This document shows, in pieces, positions 27,537-38,018 of a stretch of DNA of 64,000 nucleotides. Location of the stretch: contig NZ_CP042968.1 of NCBI RefSeq assembly GCF_001693515.2, positions 4,588,001 through 4,652,000 of the forward strand, written 5' to 3'. Below the pieces are notes generated by a model. That model saw only the letters and a list, made by a program, of their open reading frames with translations, was not told the DNA's origin and searched no databases. Position 1 is the stretch's first letter. Each line of letters starts with the position of its first letter. Source of the stretch: Bradyrhizobium paxllaeri (GTDB lineage Bacteria; Pseudomonadota; Alphaproteobacteria; Rhizobiales; Xanthobacteraceae). A program made the translations under genes and the position numbers.

Positions 27537-28340
27537 TCACTGCTTGTGGCCGTCGTCGGTGGGAAGGCACAACGCGCGGTGCTTGCCCTGCTCGATAAAG
27601 GCTAGGATTTCGGCGATCGCCGGGTCCTCGCCGGCGAGCGGCTGCACCGCATTGAGCCGCTCGGCAAAGATGCCGGGGCCGTGAAACAGCTTTTGGTAGA
27701 ACGAGCGCACCTTGGCCAGCCGTTCCTTGGTGAACTTGCGGCGCTTCATGCCGATGATGTTGAGGCCTTCCAGCGCGGCATACTGGCCGTTGACGAGGCC
27801 GAACGGAATGACATCGCCACGCACGCCGCAGACGCCGCCGACCATCACCTGCGGCCCGATCCGGGTGAACTGGTGCACGGCGGACAACCCGCCGATGAAG
27901 ACGAAATCGCCGATCTCGCAATGGCCGCCGAGTGTCGCCGAGGTTGCGAAAATCACGTCATTGCCGACCTGGCAATCGTGCCCGACATGGCTGCAGTTCA
28001 TGAAGTAGCCGCGCTCGCCGACCCGCGTCACGCCGCCGCCGGCAACCGTGCCGGCGTTCATGGTCGAGGACTCGCGGATGGTGCAGCCCGCACCGATCTC
28101 GAGTCTCGTCAGTTCGCCCTTGTAACTCAGCGATTGCGGCGGCGTGCCGAGCGAGACGAACGGATAGATCGTGCAGCCGTCGCCGATCATGGTCTGCGCG
28201 GTGACGTGCACATGCGCGATCAACTTGCAGTTCGCGCCGATGACGACGTTGGGCCCGATGATGCAATAGGGCCCGATTGTCGTCCCCTCGCCGATCACAG
28301 CGCCATCCTCAACCCGCGCGGTTGGATCGATCGTACCCAT
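27537..28340 (-). CDS. lpxA: UDP-N-acetylglucosamine acyltransferase
   Basis: This is the first enzyme of lipid A synthesis, transferring a 3-hydroxyacyl group from ACP to UDP-GlcNAc. It has 267 residues from the ATG at 28340 (a TTG one codon upstream is possible). It is a left-handed beta-helix of hexapeptide repeats (VIGEGTTIG, VIGANCKLI) followed by a helical C-terminal domain. The catalytic His121 in NCSHVGHDC corresponds to His125 of E. coli. Unusually, it is separated from fabZ by about 1.2 kb holding two other genes, so it must have its own promoter or depend on read-through. Confidence 0.95.
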   Translation of the reverse strand: MGTIDPTARVEDGAVIGEGTTIGPYCIIGPNVVIGANCKLIAHVHVTAQTMIGDGCTIYPFVSLGTPPQSLSYKGELTRLEIGAGCTIRESSTMNAGTVAGGGVTRVGERGYFMNCSHVGHDCQVGNDVIFATSATLGGHCEIGDFVFIGGLSAVHQFTRIGPQVMVGGVCGVRGDVIPFGLVNGQYAALEGLNIIGMKRRKFTKERLAKVRSFYQKLFHGPGIFAERLNAVQPLAGEDPAIAEILAFIEQGKHRALCLPTDDGHKQ

Positions 28341-28508
28341 CAACTAGCCCAGCCCATCCGTTGCACGCGAATATCTCGCGTTTTCCGGTGGTTAGCGCGG
28401 CATCCCAAGGCTGTCTAGTGACGTATGGTTACGGCATGTTGCGAATCGTCGGGTCCGCATATCAGCGGCCGGCCGGTCCCCGCCGGACGTCAGAACGACG
28501 CTGCGGCG

Positions 28509-28862
28509 TCAGGTCATGCTGCCGGGCATGAAGCAGCGGATCGATATTCCGAGCGTGCCCTTGATCGGCCAAACCATCGTTCGGCCCACGCGATTCGGCA
28601 CGGTGATGAGCGCGTCGTCGGGAACGTCGATCCACTGGCCTTCCAGCCGCACGCGATAGTGCCCGTCCTTCGATTCCCAATCGACGTCGGCGACGGCCGA
28701 GCCGTCGGCGTCGGAGCAGCACGGTCCCTTGCCGCTCCTCAGGCTGTCGAACCAGGATTTCAGCGGAGAATTGGCATAACGCCCGTCATCGCGCGCCATG
28801 GCGCTTCCGGCGAAAAAGGCAGCTGCACCGATCAGCACTACGGCAGTCCGGAGAAATGTCAT
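28509..28862 (-). CDS. Small secreted protein with CCSDADG motif
   Basis: This 117-residue protein starts at the ATG at 28862, which begins a signal peptide (MTFLRTAVVLIGAAAFFAGSAMA); the longer open frame adds no family residues. The mature domain has GPCCSDADGSAVADVDWESKDGHYRVRLEGQW and IDVPDDALITVPNRVGRTMVWP, ending IRCFMPGS. I recall this as a conserved Bradyrhizobium family of unknown function; the vicinal cysteines suggest disulphide or metal chemistry in the periplasm. It is inserted in the lipid A cluster between fabZ and lpxA. Confidence 0.72.
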   Translation of the reverse strand: MTFLRTAVVLIGAAAFFAGSAMARDDGRYANSPLKSWFDSLRSGKGPCCSDADGSAVADVDWESKDGHYRVRLEGQWIDVPDDALITVPNRVGRTMVWPIKGTLGISIRCFMPGSMT

Positions 28863-29042
28863 GCGGCCATCTCGAACAAGCGATCTGCCACCGGAGATTA
28901 CAAATCCGTCGCGCGAAGTAAGTTCCATACCCTCGCGCGACGACGACGCGAGCGCGCGGTGCCGCGCAATCGAGCATCGCTCTTCTGTCGACGATCCGAC
29001 ATTGTCGCGTGCGCCCGGCCACTGCGCAGCACATGATGCCTT

Positions 29043-29489
29043 CTAGCTGCCCGCCTGCGCGATCCACTCGCTCGCCTGCGCCCGCGTGACGAGGACGGCC
29101 GGGCCCGAGGCGCTGGTCTTGTACACCAGCGCCTCGCCTTCGCGGATATCGGTAAATTCCTTGCCGAAGGCATCAGCAACGTTGGTCTTGTGCGTCACCG
29201 CCAGATTGTTGACGCCCGTTTTCGGAGCCAGGTTGACGAGATCGCGCACGGCGCGCCCCGCCTTGGCGTTCTTGCCGTCGGGGTTGGCCATCGCCGACGA
29301 ACTGCCGGCGCCACTGTCGGTCAATTCGTCCACCGCAGCCACGTCCTTGCCGCCGATCAGCTTGCCGGTCTCCACCGCGCGGTTGAGCCGGCTGGTGTAG
29401 ACTTCGCCGACCGGCACTCCCAGTTTCGCGAGCGCCGCCCCAAGCTCGCGCGCCATGGCGCGGCCCTTCTCGCTCGGCGTGGGTTCCAC
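29043..29489 (-). pseudogene. 5'-truncated histidine phosphatase family gene
   Basis: The 148 residues match the C-terminal two thirds of secreted histidine phosphatases (PTPSEKGRAMARELGAALAKLGVPVGEVYTSRLNRAVETG; NNLAVTHKTNVADAFG with the second catalytic His; REGEALVYK). The N-terminal signal peptide and the RHG motif that carries the phosphorylated His are absent. The frame extends upstream only to a stop next to the fabZ end and contains no RHG. So it is most likely a truncated remnant; expression from the GTG at 29489 cannot be excluded. Confidence 0.7.
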
Positions 29490-29553
29490 TACCAGCGATT
29501 GAGCAAAGATATCAGGAAGACGTCGGTTGTGTGACGGGTAAATTCAACCCGAT

Positions 29554-30012
29554 TCAATCCGTCAGCATCGCGCCGACGTCGGCCTCGGCGACGACGCTGC
29601 CATTCACCTTGGCGTCGCCGTGAAACCACCACATCGCCTTGCGGCGGCCGATCGAGCGCATGTGATACTCGATAGTGTCGCCGGGCATCACGGGTTTTCG
29701 GAACTTGCACTTGTCGATGGTCAGGAAATAGACCGCCCGCGGCTTCTCGGTGCCTTCGACCGACTTGATGCCGATGACGCCGGCGGTCTGCGCCATGGCC
29801 TCGATCATCATCACGCCGGGATAGACCGGACGTTCGGGGAAATGGCCGAGAAACGGCGGCTCGTTGAAGGTGACGTTCTTGATGCCGATGCCGCTGTAAT
29901 CGGTGCGGATCTTGACCACGCGGTCGATCAGCAGCATCGGATAGCGGTGCGGGAGCGTCTTGAGGATCTCGTTGATATCCACGAGTTCGAACCTGACCGG
30001 TGCTTCCTCCAT
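29554..30012 (-). CDS. fabZ: 3-hydroxyacyl-ACP dehydratase FabZ
   Basis: This hot-dog-fold dehydratase of type II fatty acid synthesis has 152 residues (or 153 from the GTG at 30015). The catalytic His and Glu lie in [34 protein letters not shown] and [18 protein letters not shown] are family signatures. The ATG overlaps the lpxD stop codon as TGATG, giving translational coupling. AAGGAG lies immediately upstream. It shares the hydroxyacyl-ACP pool with LpxA and LpxD. Confidence 0.95.
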   Translation of the reverse strand: MEEAPVRFELVDINEILKTLPHRYPMLLIDRVVKIRTDYSGIGIKNVTFNEPPFLGHFPERPVYPGVMMIEAMAQTAGVIGIKSVEGTEKPRAVYFLTIDKCKFRKPVMPGDTIEYHMRSIGRRKAMWWFHGDAKVNGSVVAEADVGAMLTD

Positions 30013-31082
30013 CACTCCTTCCCCTCGCCCTTTGGATGGGCTGCGCTATCGCGCGCCAGGCGTTCAAGCGCCAGCGTCTCCCGGAACCATTGCCTGGTCG
30101 GCCGAGCCAGATGACCGCCCCAGCGTTCGCTGGCAGGAATGTCGTCCTTCACCGCACTCATGGCCGCGATCTGTGCTCCATCGCCGATCTTGATGTGATT
30201 ATTAAGCCCCGCTTTGGCGCCAATCGCCACGTTATCTCCGATCGTCAGGCTGCCCGCGAGCCCGATCTGGGCCGCGAGCAGGCAGTGCCTGCCGATGGTC
30301 ACATTGTGGCCGATCTGGACCTGATTGTCGATTTTGGTCCCCTCGCCGATCACCGTATCCCGCAGGCTGCCGCGGTCGATGGTGGTGCTGGCGCCGATCT
30401 CGACATCGTTCTGGATCAGGACGCGGCCGGTCTGAGGCACCTTGAGGTGTCGCCCCTCGGGGCCGAAGAAGATGAAACCATAGCCGTCCTGGCCGATGCT
30501 GCAGCCGGGATGGATCAGGACGTTGTTGCCTATCAGGGCGAATTGGATCGCAGTTCGCGCGCCGACATTGCAGTCGCGGCCGATCTTGACGTCAGCGCCG
30601 ATCACCGCGCCGGCGCCGATCACGGTACCAGCGCCGATCTCGACTCGCGGGCCAATTACCGCCAGCGGATCGACGATGACGCCGTCCTCGAGATGGGCGG
30701 ACGGGTCGATGATCGCCGACGGTGCGATGCCGTCGACATCGAACCAGGATTGTGGACGAAGCGCGTCGGCGTGCCATTCGCGTGCCAGCTTCACGAAGGC
30801 GCGGAACGGCTGGCCTGCCCGCAGCACCGCCACATGGGCCGGCACCTGGGCTTCGAAACGCGGGCTGACCAGGCAGGCGCCGGCCTTGGTCGCCTTGAGC
30901 TGATCGGCGTATTTGAGGTTGTCGAAGAACGCCAGATGCATCGGACCGGCTTCGTCAAGCGAAGCGAGGCCTCGGATCACATGACCGCCCCGCGCGGGGT
31001 CGACCAATGCCGCCCCCGTCGACGCGGCCAGTTCGGCCAGCGTCGAGGAAGGAGGTTGCTTGAAGAATATCGGCTGCGCCAT
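30012..31082 (-). CDS. lpxD: UDP-3-O-acylglucosamine N-acyltransferase
   Basis: This adds the second hydroxyacyl chain in lipid A synthesis. It has 356 residues from the ATG at 31082. An N-terminal uridine-binding domain ([15 protein letters not shown]) is followed by hexapeptide beta-helix repeats ([22 protein letters not shown] and so on). The catalytic His is in [12 protein letters not shown], and the C-terminal extension carries [15 protein letters not shown]. It is flanked by bamA upstream and fabZ downstream. Confidence 0.95.
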   Translation of the reverse strand: MAQPIFFKQPPSSTLAELAASTGAALVDPARGGHVIRGLASLDEAGPMHLAFFDNLKYADQLKATKAGACLVSPRFEAQVPAHVAVLRAGQPFRAFVKLAREWHADALRPQSWFDVDGIAPSAIIDPSAHLEDGVIVDPLAVIGPRVEIGAGTVIGAGAVIGADVKIGRDCNVGARTAIQFALIGNNVLIHPGCSIGQDGYGFIFFGPEGRHLKVPQTGRVLIQNDVEIGASTTIDRGSLRDTVIGEGTKIDNQVQIGHNVTIGRHCLLAAQIGLAGSLTIGDNVAIGAKAGLNNHIKIGDGAQIAAMSAVKDDIPASERWGGHLARPTRQWFRETLALERLARDSAAHPKGEGKE

Positions 31083-31212
31083 TCCACCCGCCGCAGTCCG
31101 GCCGCCCTTCACACCGGAGTGCCGGCTCCGAAGAAACAGAGCCGACCCCTCCTCTTGTTCCGTAGTGCTCTCGTCTCCCGGACCTTAGTACGTCCGGTCG
31201 CTTCAAGACACC

Positions 31213-33756
31213 TTAGAACGATGTGCCGCCGCCAAACTTGAATTGCTGCACGCGGTCAAACTGACCCTTCGTAAGCGGAACCGCATAGTCGAAGCGCAGC
31301 GGACCGAACGGCGAAGCCCAGATGATGCCGACACCCACCGAGCTACGGACCACGTTGCCGTCGTCATACTGCAGTCCTGTACAGGTTCCGGCATTTGCAT
31401 TCGGGGCTTGCGTCGGCGGGACGCAACCGGGCACGTTGACCTCACCCGTCTGCGCCCACGACGTCGGTCCCTTGTAGTCCCAAAGTCCGCCGGCGTCGGC
31501 GTAGACCGAGCCCTTGAGCCCAACTTCCTTCGGCAGGAACCAGAACGGCATCTGCAGTTCGAACGAAGCGCCCCAGTACTTGGTGCCGCCCAGCGCGTCA
31601 CGCGTGCCGAATGGGTTGAGATCGCGCGGACCAATACCGTTCGGCGCAAAACCGCGAACGAGGTTCGGACCCATCTGGAAGTGATCGAGCATGCGCAGCT
31701 CGCTGCCGCCGAACTGGTTCAGCATGCCGCCCTGGAGGTGGATCAGGCCGACGATATCGGCGACCAGCGGGGTGTAGTACTTCGCATCGATCGCGGACTT
31801 GATGTACCTCACGTCGCCGCCGAGGCCCGCGAAGTCCTGTTTCCAGTCGATCAGCAAGCCGTCGGTCGGGTTCTTGTTGTTGTCCAGCGTGTTGTAGTTC
31901 AGCGAATAGCCGACCGCCGAGGTCAGCGCCTTGCCGCTCTGCAGTTCCCGGCGAATCGGCAGCGAAGCTTCGCCATCGCTGTAGCACCACAGGCCGACGC
32001 CAGAGGCGTCTGTCGCGGGAGCTGGCAAGCCACCTGGCCCGCCCACCGAATTTACAAATGCTGGTGACGGGTTGAATGCCAGCAGTCCGTTGTTCGGATT
32101 GTTGTTACAGTTGGCCAGCGTGTTCGGCAGTTGGATTTCCTGCTGGTAGACCGAGTAGCGCAACTGTAGCGCCAAGTCTTCACGCAGGGTAAAGCCGAGC
32201 CGCGGGCTGAAGCCGAGGGTCTTGGTGCCGTAGGCGATGTAGCTGTTGGCCAGCTGCTCGCGATAAAACAGATCGAGGCCGAGCGCGACGCGATAGTCAA
32301 ACAGATAGGGGTCGACGAACGACAGCGAACCGCCGCGTGCGTACTGGCCATAGGTCACGGCTGCCTTCGCATACAGGCCGCGGCCGAGGAAGTTGCGCTC
32401 GGAAATGCTGACTTCGGCCAGCGCACCGTCCGTGGTTGAGTAGCCGCCCGACACCGAGAAGTCGCCGGTCGATTTCTCTTCGAGATCGACGACCAGGATC
32501 ACACGATCGGTCGACGAGCCGGGCTCGGTCAGGATCTTCACGGACTTGAAGAAGTCGAGGTTCTTCAGCCGGCGCTCGGCACGGTCGACCAGCGCGCGGT
32601 TGTAGGCGTCGCCCTCGGACAGGTCGAACTCGCGGCGAATCACGTAGTCGCGGGTCCGGGTGTTGCCGCGGACGTTGATGCGCTCGATATAGGTTCGCGG
32701 GCCTTCATCGACAGCGAACACGATCGAAACGGTGTGCGCTTCGAAATTGCGATCGCCGCGCGGGCGCACCACAGCGAAGGCGTAGCCGCGCCGCGAGGCT
32801 TCGATCTGCATTTCCTCGACGGATTTCTCCAGCGCCTCGGCATTGTAGACCGACCCGACGCTGACGCGCGAGAAGCTGCGCATCGAAGCGGCATCGAGGG
32901 TTGGAATCGAGGTCTGGAAGTCGACAGAGGCAACGCGATATTGCTGCCCTTCCTCGATCTTGAAAGTGACGAGGAAGCCCTTCTTGTCGGGATCATATTC
33001 GGTCAGCGCGGCAACCACCTGCACGTCGGCGTAACCGTTCTTGAGATAGAAGCGGCGAATCAGGTCGCGGTCGGCCTCGACCCGGTCCGGATCGTAGACG
33101 TCAGCGCCGCCGAGGAAGCTCAGCAGGTTCGATTCGCGGGTCTTGATGACGTCCTTCAGGCGATAGGACGAATAGGCGACGTTGCCGACGAACTCGATCG
33201 ACCTCACGCCGGTCTTGGTGCCCTCGGTGATCGTGAAGATCAGGTCGACGCGGTTGTTCGGCTGCTCGATGATTTCAGGGGTCACACGCACGTCGTAGCG
33301 ACCGGAGCGCCGATAGATTTCGGCGATTCGCTGGGCATCCGACTGAACCATCGGGCGCGAGAACGTGCCGCGCGGCTTGGACTGGATTTCGGCCGAGAGC
33401 TGCTCGTCCTTGACCTTCTTGTTGCCTTCGAAGGCGATGCGCCCGATCACGGCGTTTTCGACCACGGTCACGACCAGCCGGCCGCCCACCTGATTGATTC
33501 GCACGTCTTGGAACAAACCGGTTTCGATCAGCGCTTTCAGGCCGTCGTCGATCTGGGCCTGCCCGAGGCGGCCACCGGGACCCGGCTTGAAGTAGGAACG
33601 GATGGTCTCGACTTCGACACGCCGGTTCCCCTCAACGGCGATCGACGCCACGGTCTGGGCCGCAGCCGGCACAGACACCAGCACGCCCCCCATCGGCGCG
33701 GCAACCATGATCAGAGCGGCCAGCAAGCCCCCCCGCACTCGCATTCCCAACATCAT
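31213..33756 (-). CDS. bamA: Outer membrane protein assembly factor BamA
   Basis: This is the central Omp85 protein that folds and inserts beta-barrel proteins in the outer membrane. It has 847 residues from the ATG at 33756, ahead of a signal peptide ending VPAAAQ. Five POTRA domains span about 30-400 (SIAVEGNRRVEVETIRSYF; VKDEQLSAEIQSKPRG; SIEFVGNVAYSSYRLKDVI; VASVDFQTSIPTL; RTYIERINVRGNTRTRDYVIRREF). The 16-strand barrel follows, with the VRGF motif (LVRGFAPNGIGPRD) and the terminal aromatic signature FKFGGGTSF. The barrel holds two Cys-containing loops (ANCNNNPNNG; VPGCVPPTQ...GTCTG). Confidence 0.96.
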   Translation of the reverse strand: MMLGMRVRGGLLAALIMVAAPMGGVLVSVPAAAQTVASIAVEGNRRVEVETIRSYFKPGPGGRLGQAQIDDGLKALIETGLFQDVRINQVGGRLVVTVVENAVIGRIAFEGNKKVKDEQLSAEIQSKPRGTFSRPMVQSDAQRIAEIYRRSGRYDVRVTPEIIEQPNNRVDLIFTITEGTKTGVRSIEFVGNVAYSSYRLKDVIKTRESNLLSFLGGADVYDPDRVEADRDLIRRFYLKNGYADVQVVAALTEYDPDKKGFLVTFKIEEGQQYRVASVDFQTSIPTLDAASMRSFSRVSVGSVYNAEALEKSVEEMQIEASRRGYAFAVVRPRGDRNFEAHTVSIVFAVDEGPRTYIERINVRGNTRTRDYVIRREFDLSEGDAYNRALVDRAERRLKNLDFFKSVKILTEPGSSTDRVILVVDLEEKSTGDFSVSGGYSTTDGALAEVSISERNFLGRGLYAKAAVTYGQYARGGSLSFVDPYLFDYRVALGLDLFYREQLANSYIAYGTKTLGFSPRLGFTLREDLALQLRYSVYQQEIQLPNTLANCNNNPNNGLLAFNPSPAFVNSVGGPGGLPAPATDASGVGLWCYSDGEASLPIRRELQSGKALTSAVGYSLNYNTLDNNKNPTDGLLIDWKQDFAGLGGDVRYIKSAIDAKYYTPLVADIVGLIHLQGGMLNQFGGSELRMLDHFQMGPNLVRGFAPNGIGPRDLNPFGTRDALGGTKYWGASFELQMPFWFLPKEVGLKGSVYADAGGLWDYKGPTSWAQTGEVNVPGCVPPTQAPNANAGTCTGLQYDDGNVVRSSVGVGIIWASPFGPLRFDYAVPLTKGQFDRVQQFKFGGGTSF

Positions 33757-33928
33757 GCGCAACGCGCCCTCGTCATTCCTATGCCGGTCCGTACCCCTAC
33801 GAACCGGCAGATTCCCAAGTTGCATTGCTTGTAGCTAATTTCGACAGGGGGGCAAACCAGACTTCACGCGGCAATTCCAATTTCATTCCAAGGCGTTGCC
33901 AATGGGCAACGTCACAAAAAAGCCGCTA

Positions 33929-35104
33929 CTAGGATCTTCCGAATAGCCCCTTCAGCCACGGCACCTGATGGAAGTCGTTATAAAAGGCGAACACCATCAG
34001 CATCAGCACCAGAACAAGCCCGACGCGGAACCCGTATTCCTGCGACTTTTCCGACAATGGGCGTCCCCGCAGCACCTCGGCCGTGTAGAACATAAGGTGA
34101 CCGCCATCGAGCAAGGGAACCGGGAACAGGTTCAACAAGCCGATCGAAATCGACAGCACCGCCGCCAGATGCAGCAGCGGAATCAGTCCCAGCGTGGCCA
34201 CCTGCCCTGAAATCTGCGCGATCCGAATCGGTCCGCCGATCTGGTCCGCGCTGGCCCGGCCGGTGAAGATGTTGCCGATATAGGAGAGCGTCTGCTCGAT
34301 AACGAACCAGGTTTCCTTGATTCCGAGCCAGAGCGCGGTCGCCGGATCGACCTTCTCGGTCGTCACTTCGCCCGGCGAGGTCGCGCGGGTGATTCCGAGG
34401 ATCCCGAGCCGCTGGGTGTTACCGAACGGATCCTTCACTTCACGCAGTTCCGGCGTGCCCTTCAATTGCAGCGTGGAATCACCGCGCTTGACGGTGAAGG
34501 TCAAGGTGTCGCCGGCGCGCACGCTGACCAGCCGCTGCATGTCGGAGAAGCTGCCGACCTTCTTGCCGTCGATGGCGGTGACGACGTCGCCGACCTGGAA
34601 ACCCGCCCGCTCGGCGGCGCTCGAGGCTTCGATCTTGTCGACGCGCGCCGTCGTGCTCGGCTTGCCGAAGAAGGTGAACAGACAGGTGAAGATGACGATT
34701 GCGAGAACGAAATTCGCGATCGGACCGGCAGCCACGATGGCTGCACGGGCGCCGACCTTCTTGTGATGGAAGCTGCCGGCCCGCTCTTCATCGCTCATGC
34801 GGGCAAGCGATTCGGCCGAGGCCGGCGTCGAGGCTTCCGATTCGTCGCCGAAGAACTTCACATAGCCGCCGAGCGGGATCGCGGAGATCTTCCAGCGGGT
34901 GCCGTGGCGGTCATTGAAACCGGCGAGTTCCGGCCCGAAGCCGAGCGAGAATGTCAACACCTTCACGCCCGCCCACCGGGCGACCAGGAAGTGGCCGAGT
35001 TCATGGAAGAACACGACGATGGTCAGGACAAACAAAAAGGGGATGATGTAGCCGATGAGCCCATGGCTCAACGTATTGAAACTGTTTAGAAAAAACTCAA
35101 TCAT
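33929..35104 (-). CDS. rseP: Site-2 intramembrane metalloprotease RseP
   Basis: This cleaves transmembrane anti-sigma factors and remnant signal peptides. It has 391 residues from the ATG at 35104, which has GAGGGGAA about six bases upstream. The zinc motif HELGH (34-38) is in the first membrane helix, a PDZ domain follows (about 125-205, with AGFQVGDVVTAIDGKKVG), and the third metal ligand lies in FPVPLLDGGHLMFY. It lies between dxr and bamA, the standard alphaproteobacterial order. Confidence 0.95.
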   Translation of the reverse strand: MIEFFLNSFNTLSHGLIGYIIPFLFVLTIVVFFHELGHFLVARWAGVKVLTFSLGFGPELAGFNDRHGTRWKISAIPLGGYVKFFGDESEASTPASAESLARMSDEERAGSFHHKKVGARAAIVAAGPIANFVLAIVIFTCLFTFFGKPSTTARVDKIEASSAAERAGFQVGDVVTAIDGKKVGSFSDMQRLVSVRAGDTLTFTVKRGDSTLQLKGTPELREVKDPFGNTQRLGILGITRATSPGEVTTEKVDPATALWLGIKETWFVIEQTLSYIGNIFTGRASADQIGGPIRIAQISGQVATLGLIPLLHLAAVLSISIGLLNLFPVPLLDGGHLMFYTAEVLRGRPLSEKSQEYGFRVGLVLVLMLMVFAFYNDFHQVPWLKGLFGRS

Positions 35105-35147
35105 CAGGTTCCCCTCGACAAGAGCCAAAGGCTCCGTCCCCAACCCT

Positions 35148-36371
35148 CTAGGATGCCTTTAAGGCAATTTGAGGCAATAGGGAGGCGGCTCTATTTCGCG
35201 CGTTATGGTCAACGGTGATCGCGTCGTCAGCCGAACTCAGAGGCGCTAGGTTCCCGGCGCGAATCCAGTCATTAATGGTGGCCTCGACGAGGCGCGCGAT
35301 CGACCCGAACTTGATCTTTCCGGCAATGAACGCCGCCACCGCCACCTCATTGGCGGCATTGAATACCGTGGTCGCGCCACGCCCCGTACGTAACGCCTCG
35401 TAGGCCAGCCGCAAGCCCGGGAACCGCTCAAAATCCGGCGTCTCGAAGGTGAGCTGGCCGATTTTCGCGAGATCGAGCCTCGCCGACGGGCCAACGATTC
35501 GCTCCGGCCATCCAAGGCAATGCGCGATCGGGATGCGCATATCGGGCGCACCGAGTTGCGCAACCACTGAGCGATCGGAGAATTCAACCATGCCGTGGAT
35601 GATCGATTGCGGATGCACGAGCACGTCGATCTCGTCGGCCGAGAGCGCGAAGAGATAGGAAGCTTCGATGACTTCGAGGCCCTTGTTCATCATCGAGGCC
35701 GAATCGATCGTGATCTTCTGGCCCATGCTCCAGTTCGGATGCTTCAACGCCTGCTCCAGCGTCGCCTGCTCGATGTCGGCCGGCGCCCAGGTTCGGAACG
35801 GGCCGCCGGATGCGGTGATGATCACGCGCACCAGCTCTTCGCGATTGCCGGAAGAGAGCGCCTGAAACAGCGCGTTATGCTCGGAATCCGCCGGCAGAAT
35901 GCAGGCGCCGGCCTTTGCTGCGCGCTGCATGAAAAAATCGCCGGCACAAACCAGGCATTCCTTGTTCGCCAACGCGACGGCAGCGCCGCGATCGACTGCG
36001 GCGAGCGCCGGCTTCAGCCCGGCAGCGCCGCTTACCGCCGCCATCACCCAGTCGGCGGGGCGCGCGGCGGCCTCGATGATGGCGCTTTCGCCGGCGCCGC
36101 ATTCGATGTTCATGCCGGCCAGGGCGGCCTTCAGTTCGCCAAGGCGCGCCGGATCGGCGATTGCGGCGAATCGTGCGCCGAATTCCTTGGCAAGCTTGGC
36201 CAGCGCTTCGACATTGGAATTCGCGGTCAGCGCCTCGACCTGGTAGCGGTCGCGCGCGCCGCGCAGCAAATCCATGGTGCTGTCGCCGATCGAACCGGTG
36301 GCGCCCAACACCGTGACGGTACGCGCGGCGGCCAACGCGGCCTTGTTGTTACGCAATGGAACTGCGCTCAT
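35148..36371 (-). CDS. dxr: 1-deoxy-D-xylulose-5-phosphate reductoisomerase
   Basis: This is the second step of the MEP isoprenoid pathway, NADPH- and divalent-metal-dependent. It has 407 residues from the ATG at 36371. Motifs are the Rossmann entry [45 protein letters not shown] (metal/substrate), ITASGGPFR and [27 protein letters not shown]. It begins four bases after the cdsA stop, so the cluster is transcribed together. Confidence 0.96.
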   Translation of the reverse strand: MSAVPLRNNKAALAAARTVTVLGATGSIGDSTMDLLRGARDRYQVEALTANSNVEALAKLAKEFGARFAAIADPARLGELKAALAGMNIECGAGESAIIEAAARPADWVMAAVSGAAGLKPALAAVDRGAAVALANKECLVCAGDFFMQRAAKAGACILPADSEHNALFQALSSGNREELVRVIITASGGPFRTWAPADIEQATLEQALKHPNWSMGQKITIDSASMMNKGLEVIEASYLFALSADEIDVLVHPQSIIHGMVEFSDRSVVAQLGAPDMRIPIAHCLGWPERIVGPSARLDLAKIGQLTFETPDFERFPGLRLAYEALRTGRGATTVFNAANEVAVAAFIAGKIKFGSIARLVEATINDWIRAGNLAPLSSADDAITVDHNARNRAASLLPQIALKAS

Positions 36372-36375
36372 CCTA

Positions 36376-37224
36376 TCACCAAACCATAAGACCGCGGCCG
36401 ACGCCATCGGCGCCGCCCCGCAGAAGGCCGAAAACTGCCGCCACGACGACGGCTGCGACAAATCCATCCAGGCGATCCATTAGTCCGCCGTGGCCGGGAA
36501 TAATGTGACTTGAGTCCTTTACGCCAAAACGCCGCTTCACGGCGGACTCGAAGAGGTCGCCAAGCTGCGAAACGACCGAAAGGAACGCCGCCAGCATCAA
36601 TAACGGCCCCATTCTGCCCAGATCGAACACGGCAAACCCGATTGCCACGGCGAGACTGGCAACAAAACCGCCGATAGCGCCCGCCCAGGTCTTTTTCGGG
36701 CTGACGCGCGGCCAGAGTTTCGGCCCGCCAATGCCGCGGCCCGCAAAATAGCCGCCGCTGTCGGTGACCCACACGATCAGCAGCACGAACATCAGGGCTG
36801 CAAAGCCCTTCATGGAATCGAGACGCACCAGCAGCGAGGTAATTTCGGCCGCCGCCGCGTACAAAAATCCCGCCGCCGCCCAGTTTCGCCGCTCCGGCGC
36901 GATCGCCACGACCGCGACAAAACCGACCGCGAGCATAATCAATGCGGCATCCAGCCGGTGAAACGCAAAGCAAAGCCCGGCAACCGCGAGCGCCGCCACG
37001 CCCGGCACGATCACACGCATCGCCCCGGCAAGACCCACGATCGCGAGCCATTCCACGAACAGGCCGATCGCCGCCAGCGTCACCAGTGCGGCCCACAGAA
37101 AGCCGCCCGCATAGGCGATGGCGACCGCGAGCGGGATCAGCACGGCCGCAGCGGCGATGCGCATCACGAGGTTGCGCTGGTCGGGTCGGCTTGCTGCCGC
37201 CGGCGCGGCCTCGGGCTCGGTCAC
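36376..37224 (-). CDS. cdsA: Phosphatidate cytidylyltransferase
   Basis: This integral membrane enzyme makes CDP-diacylglycerol for phospholipid synthesis. It has 282 residues with about seven to eight membrane helices. The CdsA signature is near the C-terminus: [20 protein letters not shown], then [13 protein letters not shown]. It overlaps uppS by four bases (ATGA). Confidence 0.94.
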   Translation of the reverse strand: MTEPEAAPAAASRPDQRNLVMRIAAAAVLIPLAVAIAYAGGFLWAALVTLAAIGLFVEWLAIVGLAGAMRVIVPGVAALAVAGLCFAFHRLDAALIMLAVGFVAVVAIAPERRNWAAAGFLYAAAAEITSLLVRLDSMKGFAALMFVLLIVWVTDSGGYFAGRGIGGPKLWPRVSPKKTWAGAIGGFVASLAVAIGFAVFDLGRMGPLLMLAAFLSVVSQLGDLFESAVKRRFGVKDSSHIIPGHGGLMDRLDGFVAAVVVAAVFGLLRGGADGVGRGLMVW

Positions 37225-37979
37225 GATCCGGTTTTCGCGGCCAGACCGCCGAAACGGCGTTCTCGTCTGGCATATTCGGCAATGGCGCTTTCGAGCGCGG
37301 CCTTGTCGAAATCCGGCCAGTGGATCGGCACGAACACGAGTTCGCTATAGGCCGCCTGCCACATCAGGAAGTTCGACAGCCGCTGCTCGCCGCTGGTGCG
37401 AATGATCAGGTCGGGATCGGGAATGTCGGGCGCATCGAGATATTGCCCGAGTGCATCGGCGTCGATCGATGCCGGATCGCGCTTGCCCTCGGCCACTTCG
37501 CGCGCCAGCCGTTGCGCGGCGCCGGCGATTTCCTGGCGCGATCCGTAGTTGAACGCGACCACGAGATTGAGCTTGGTGTTGGCCCGCGTCAGTTCCTCGG
37601 CCTCGTTCAACAGCGTGCAGATGTCGGGCTCGAGTCCTTCCCGCTCGCCGATCACGCGGACGCGCACGCCGTCGCTGTGCAGCGTCGCCAGATCGTTGCG
37701 GATGAAGCGACGCAGCAATCCGAACAGGTCGCCGATTTCGGTAGCCGGCCGCGACCAGTTTTCGGAGCTGAACGAAAAGATCGTCAGATAGAGCACGCCG
37801 AGTTCATGGGCGGCGCGAACCACGCGGCGCAGCGCCTCGACGCCGCGGCGGTGGCCTTCGGCACGCGGTAAGCCGCGCGCTGCCGCCCAGCGCCCATTTC
37901 CATCCATGATGATCGCCACATGCAACGGGACGGATCGGTCGGATCCTTCCGTGGCGGGGGCGGCGGCGTTCGGCATCAT
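37221..37979 (-). CDS. uppS: Undecaprenyl diphosphate synthase
   Basis: This cis-prenyltransferase makes the C55 carrier for peptidoglycan and O-antigen. It has 252 residues from the ATG at 37979. The catalytic Asp26 is in [13 protein letters not shown], with [24 protein letters not shown], and the C-terminal [25 protein letters not shown]. It couples to cdsA by a four-base overlap. Confidence 0.96.
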   Translation of the reverse strand: MMPNAAAPATEGSDRSVPLHVAIIMDGNGRWAAARGLPRAEGHRRGVEALRRVVRAAHELGVLYLTIFSFSSENWSRPATEIGDLFGLLRRFIRNDLATLHSDGVRVRVIGEREGLEPDICTLLNEAEELTRANTKLNLVVAFNYGSRQEIAGAAQRLAREVAEGKRDPASIDADALGQYLDAPDIPDPDLIIRTSGEQRLSNFLMWQAAYSELVFVPIHWPDFDKAALESAIAEYARRERRFGGLAAKTGS

Positions 37980-38018
37980 CAAAATTCCAGGACCAGTCTC
38001 AACGCTTCAATGTTGCCC

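Noticed and set aside
30592..30777. Repetitive GCGCCGATC motif considered as a DNA repeat
   Set aside because: It is the coding sequence of the hexapeptide beta-helix of lpxD.
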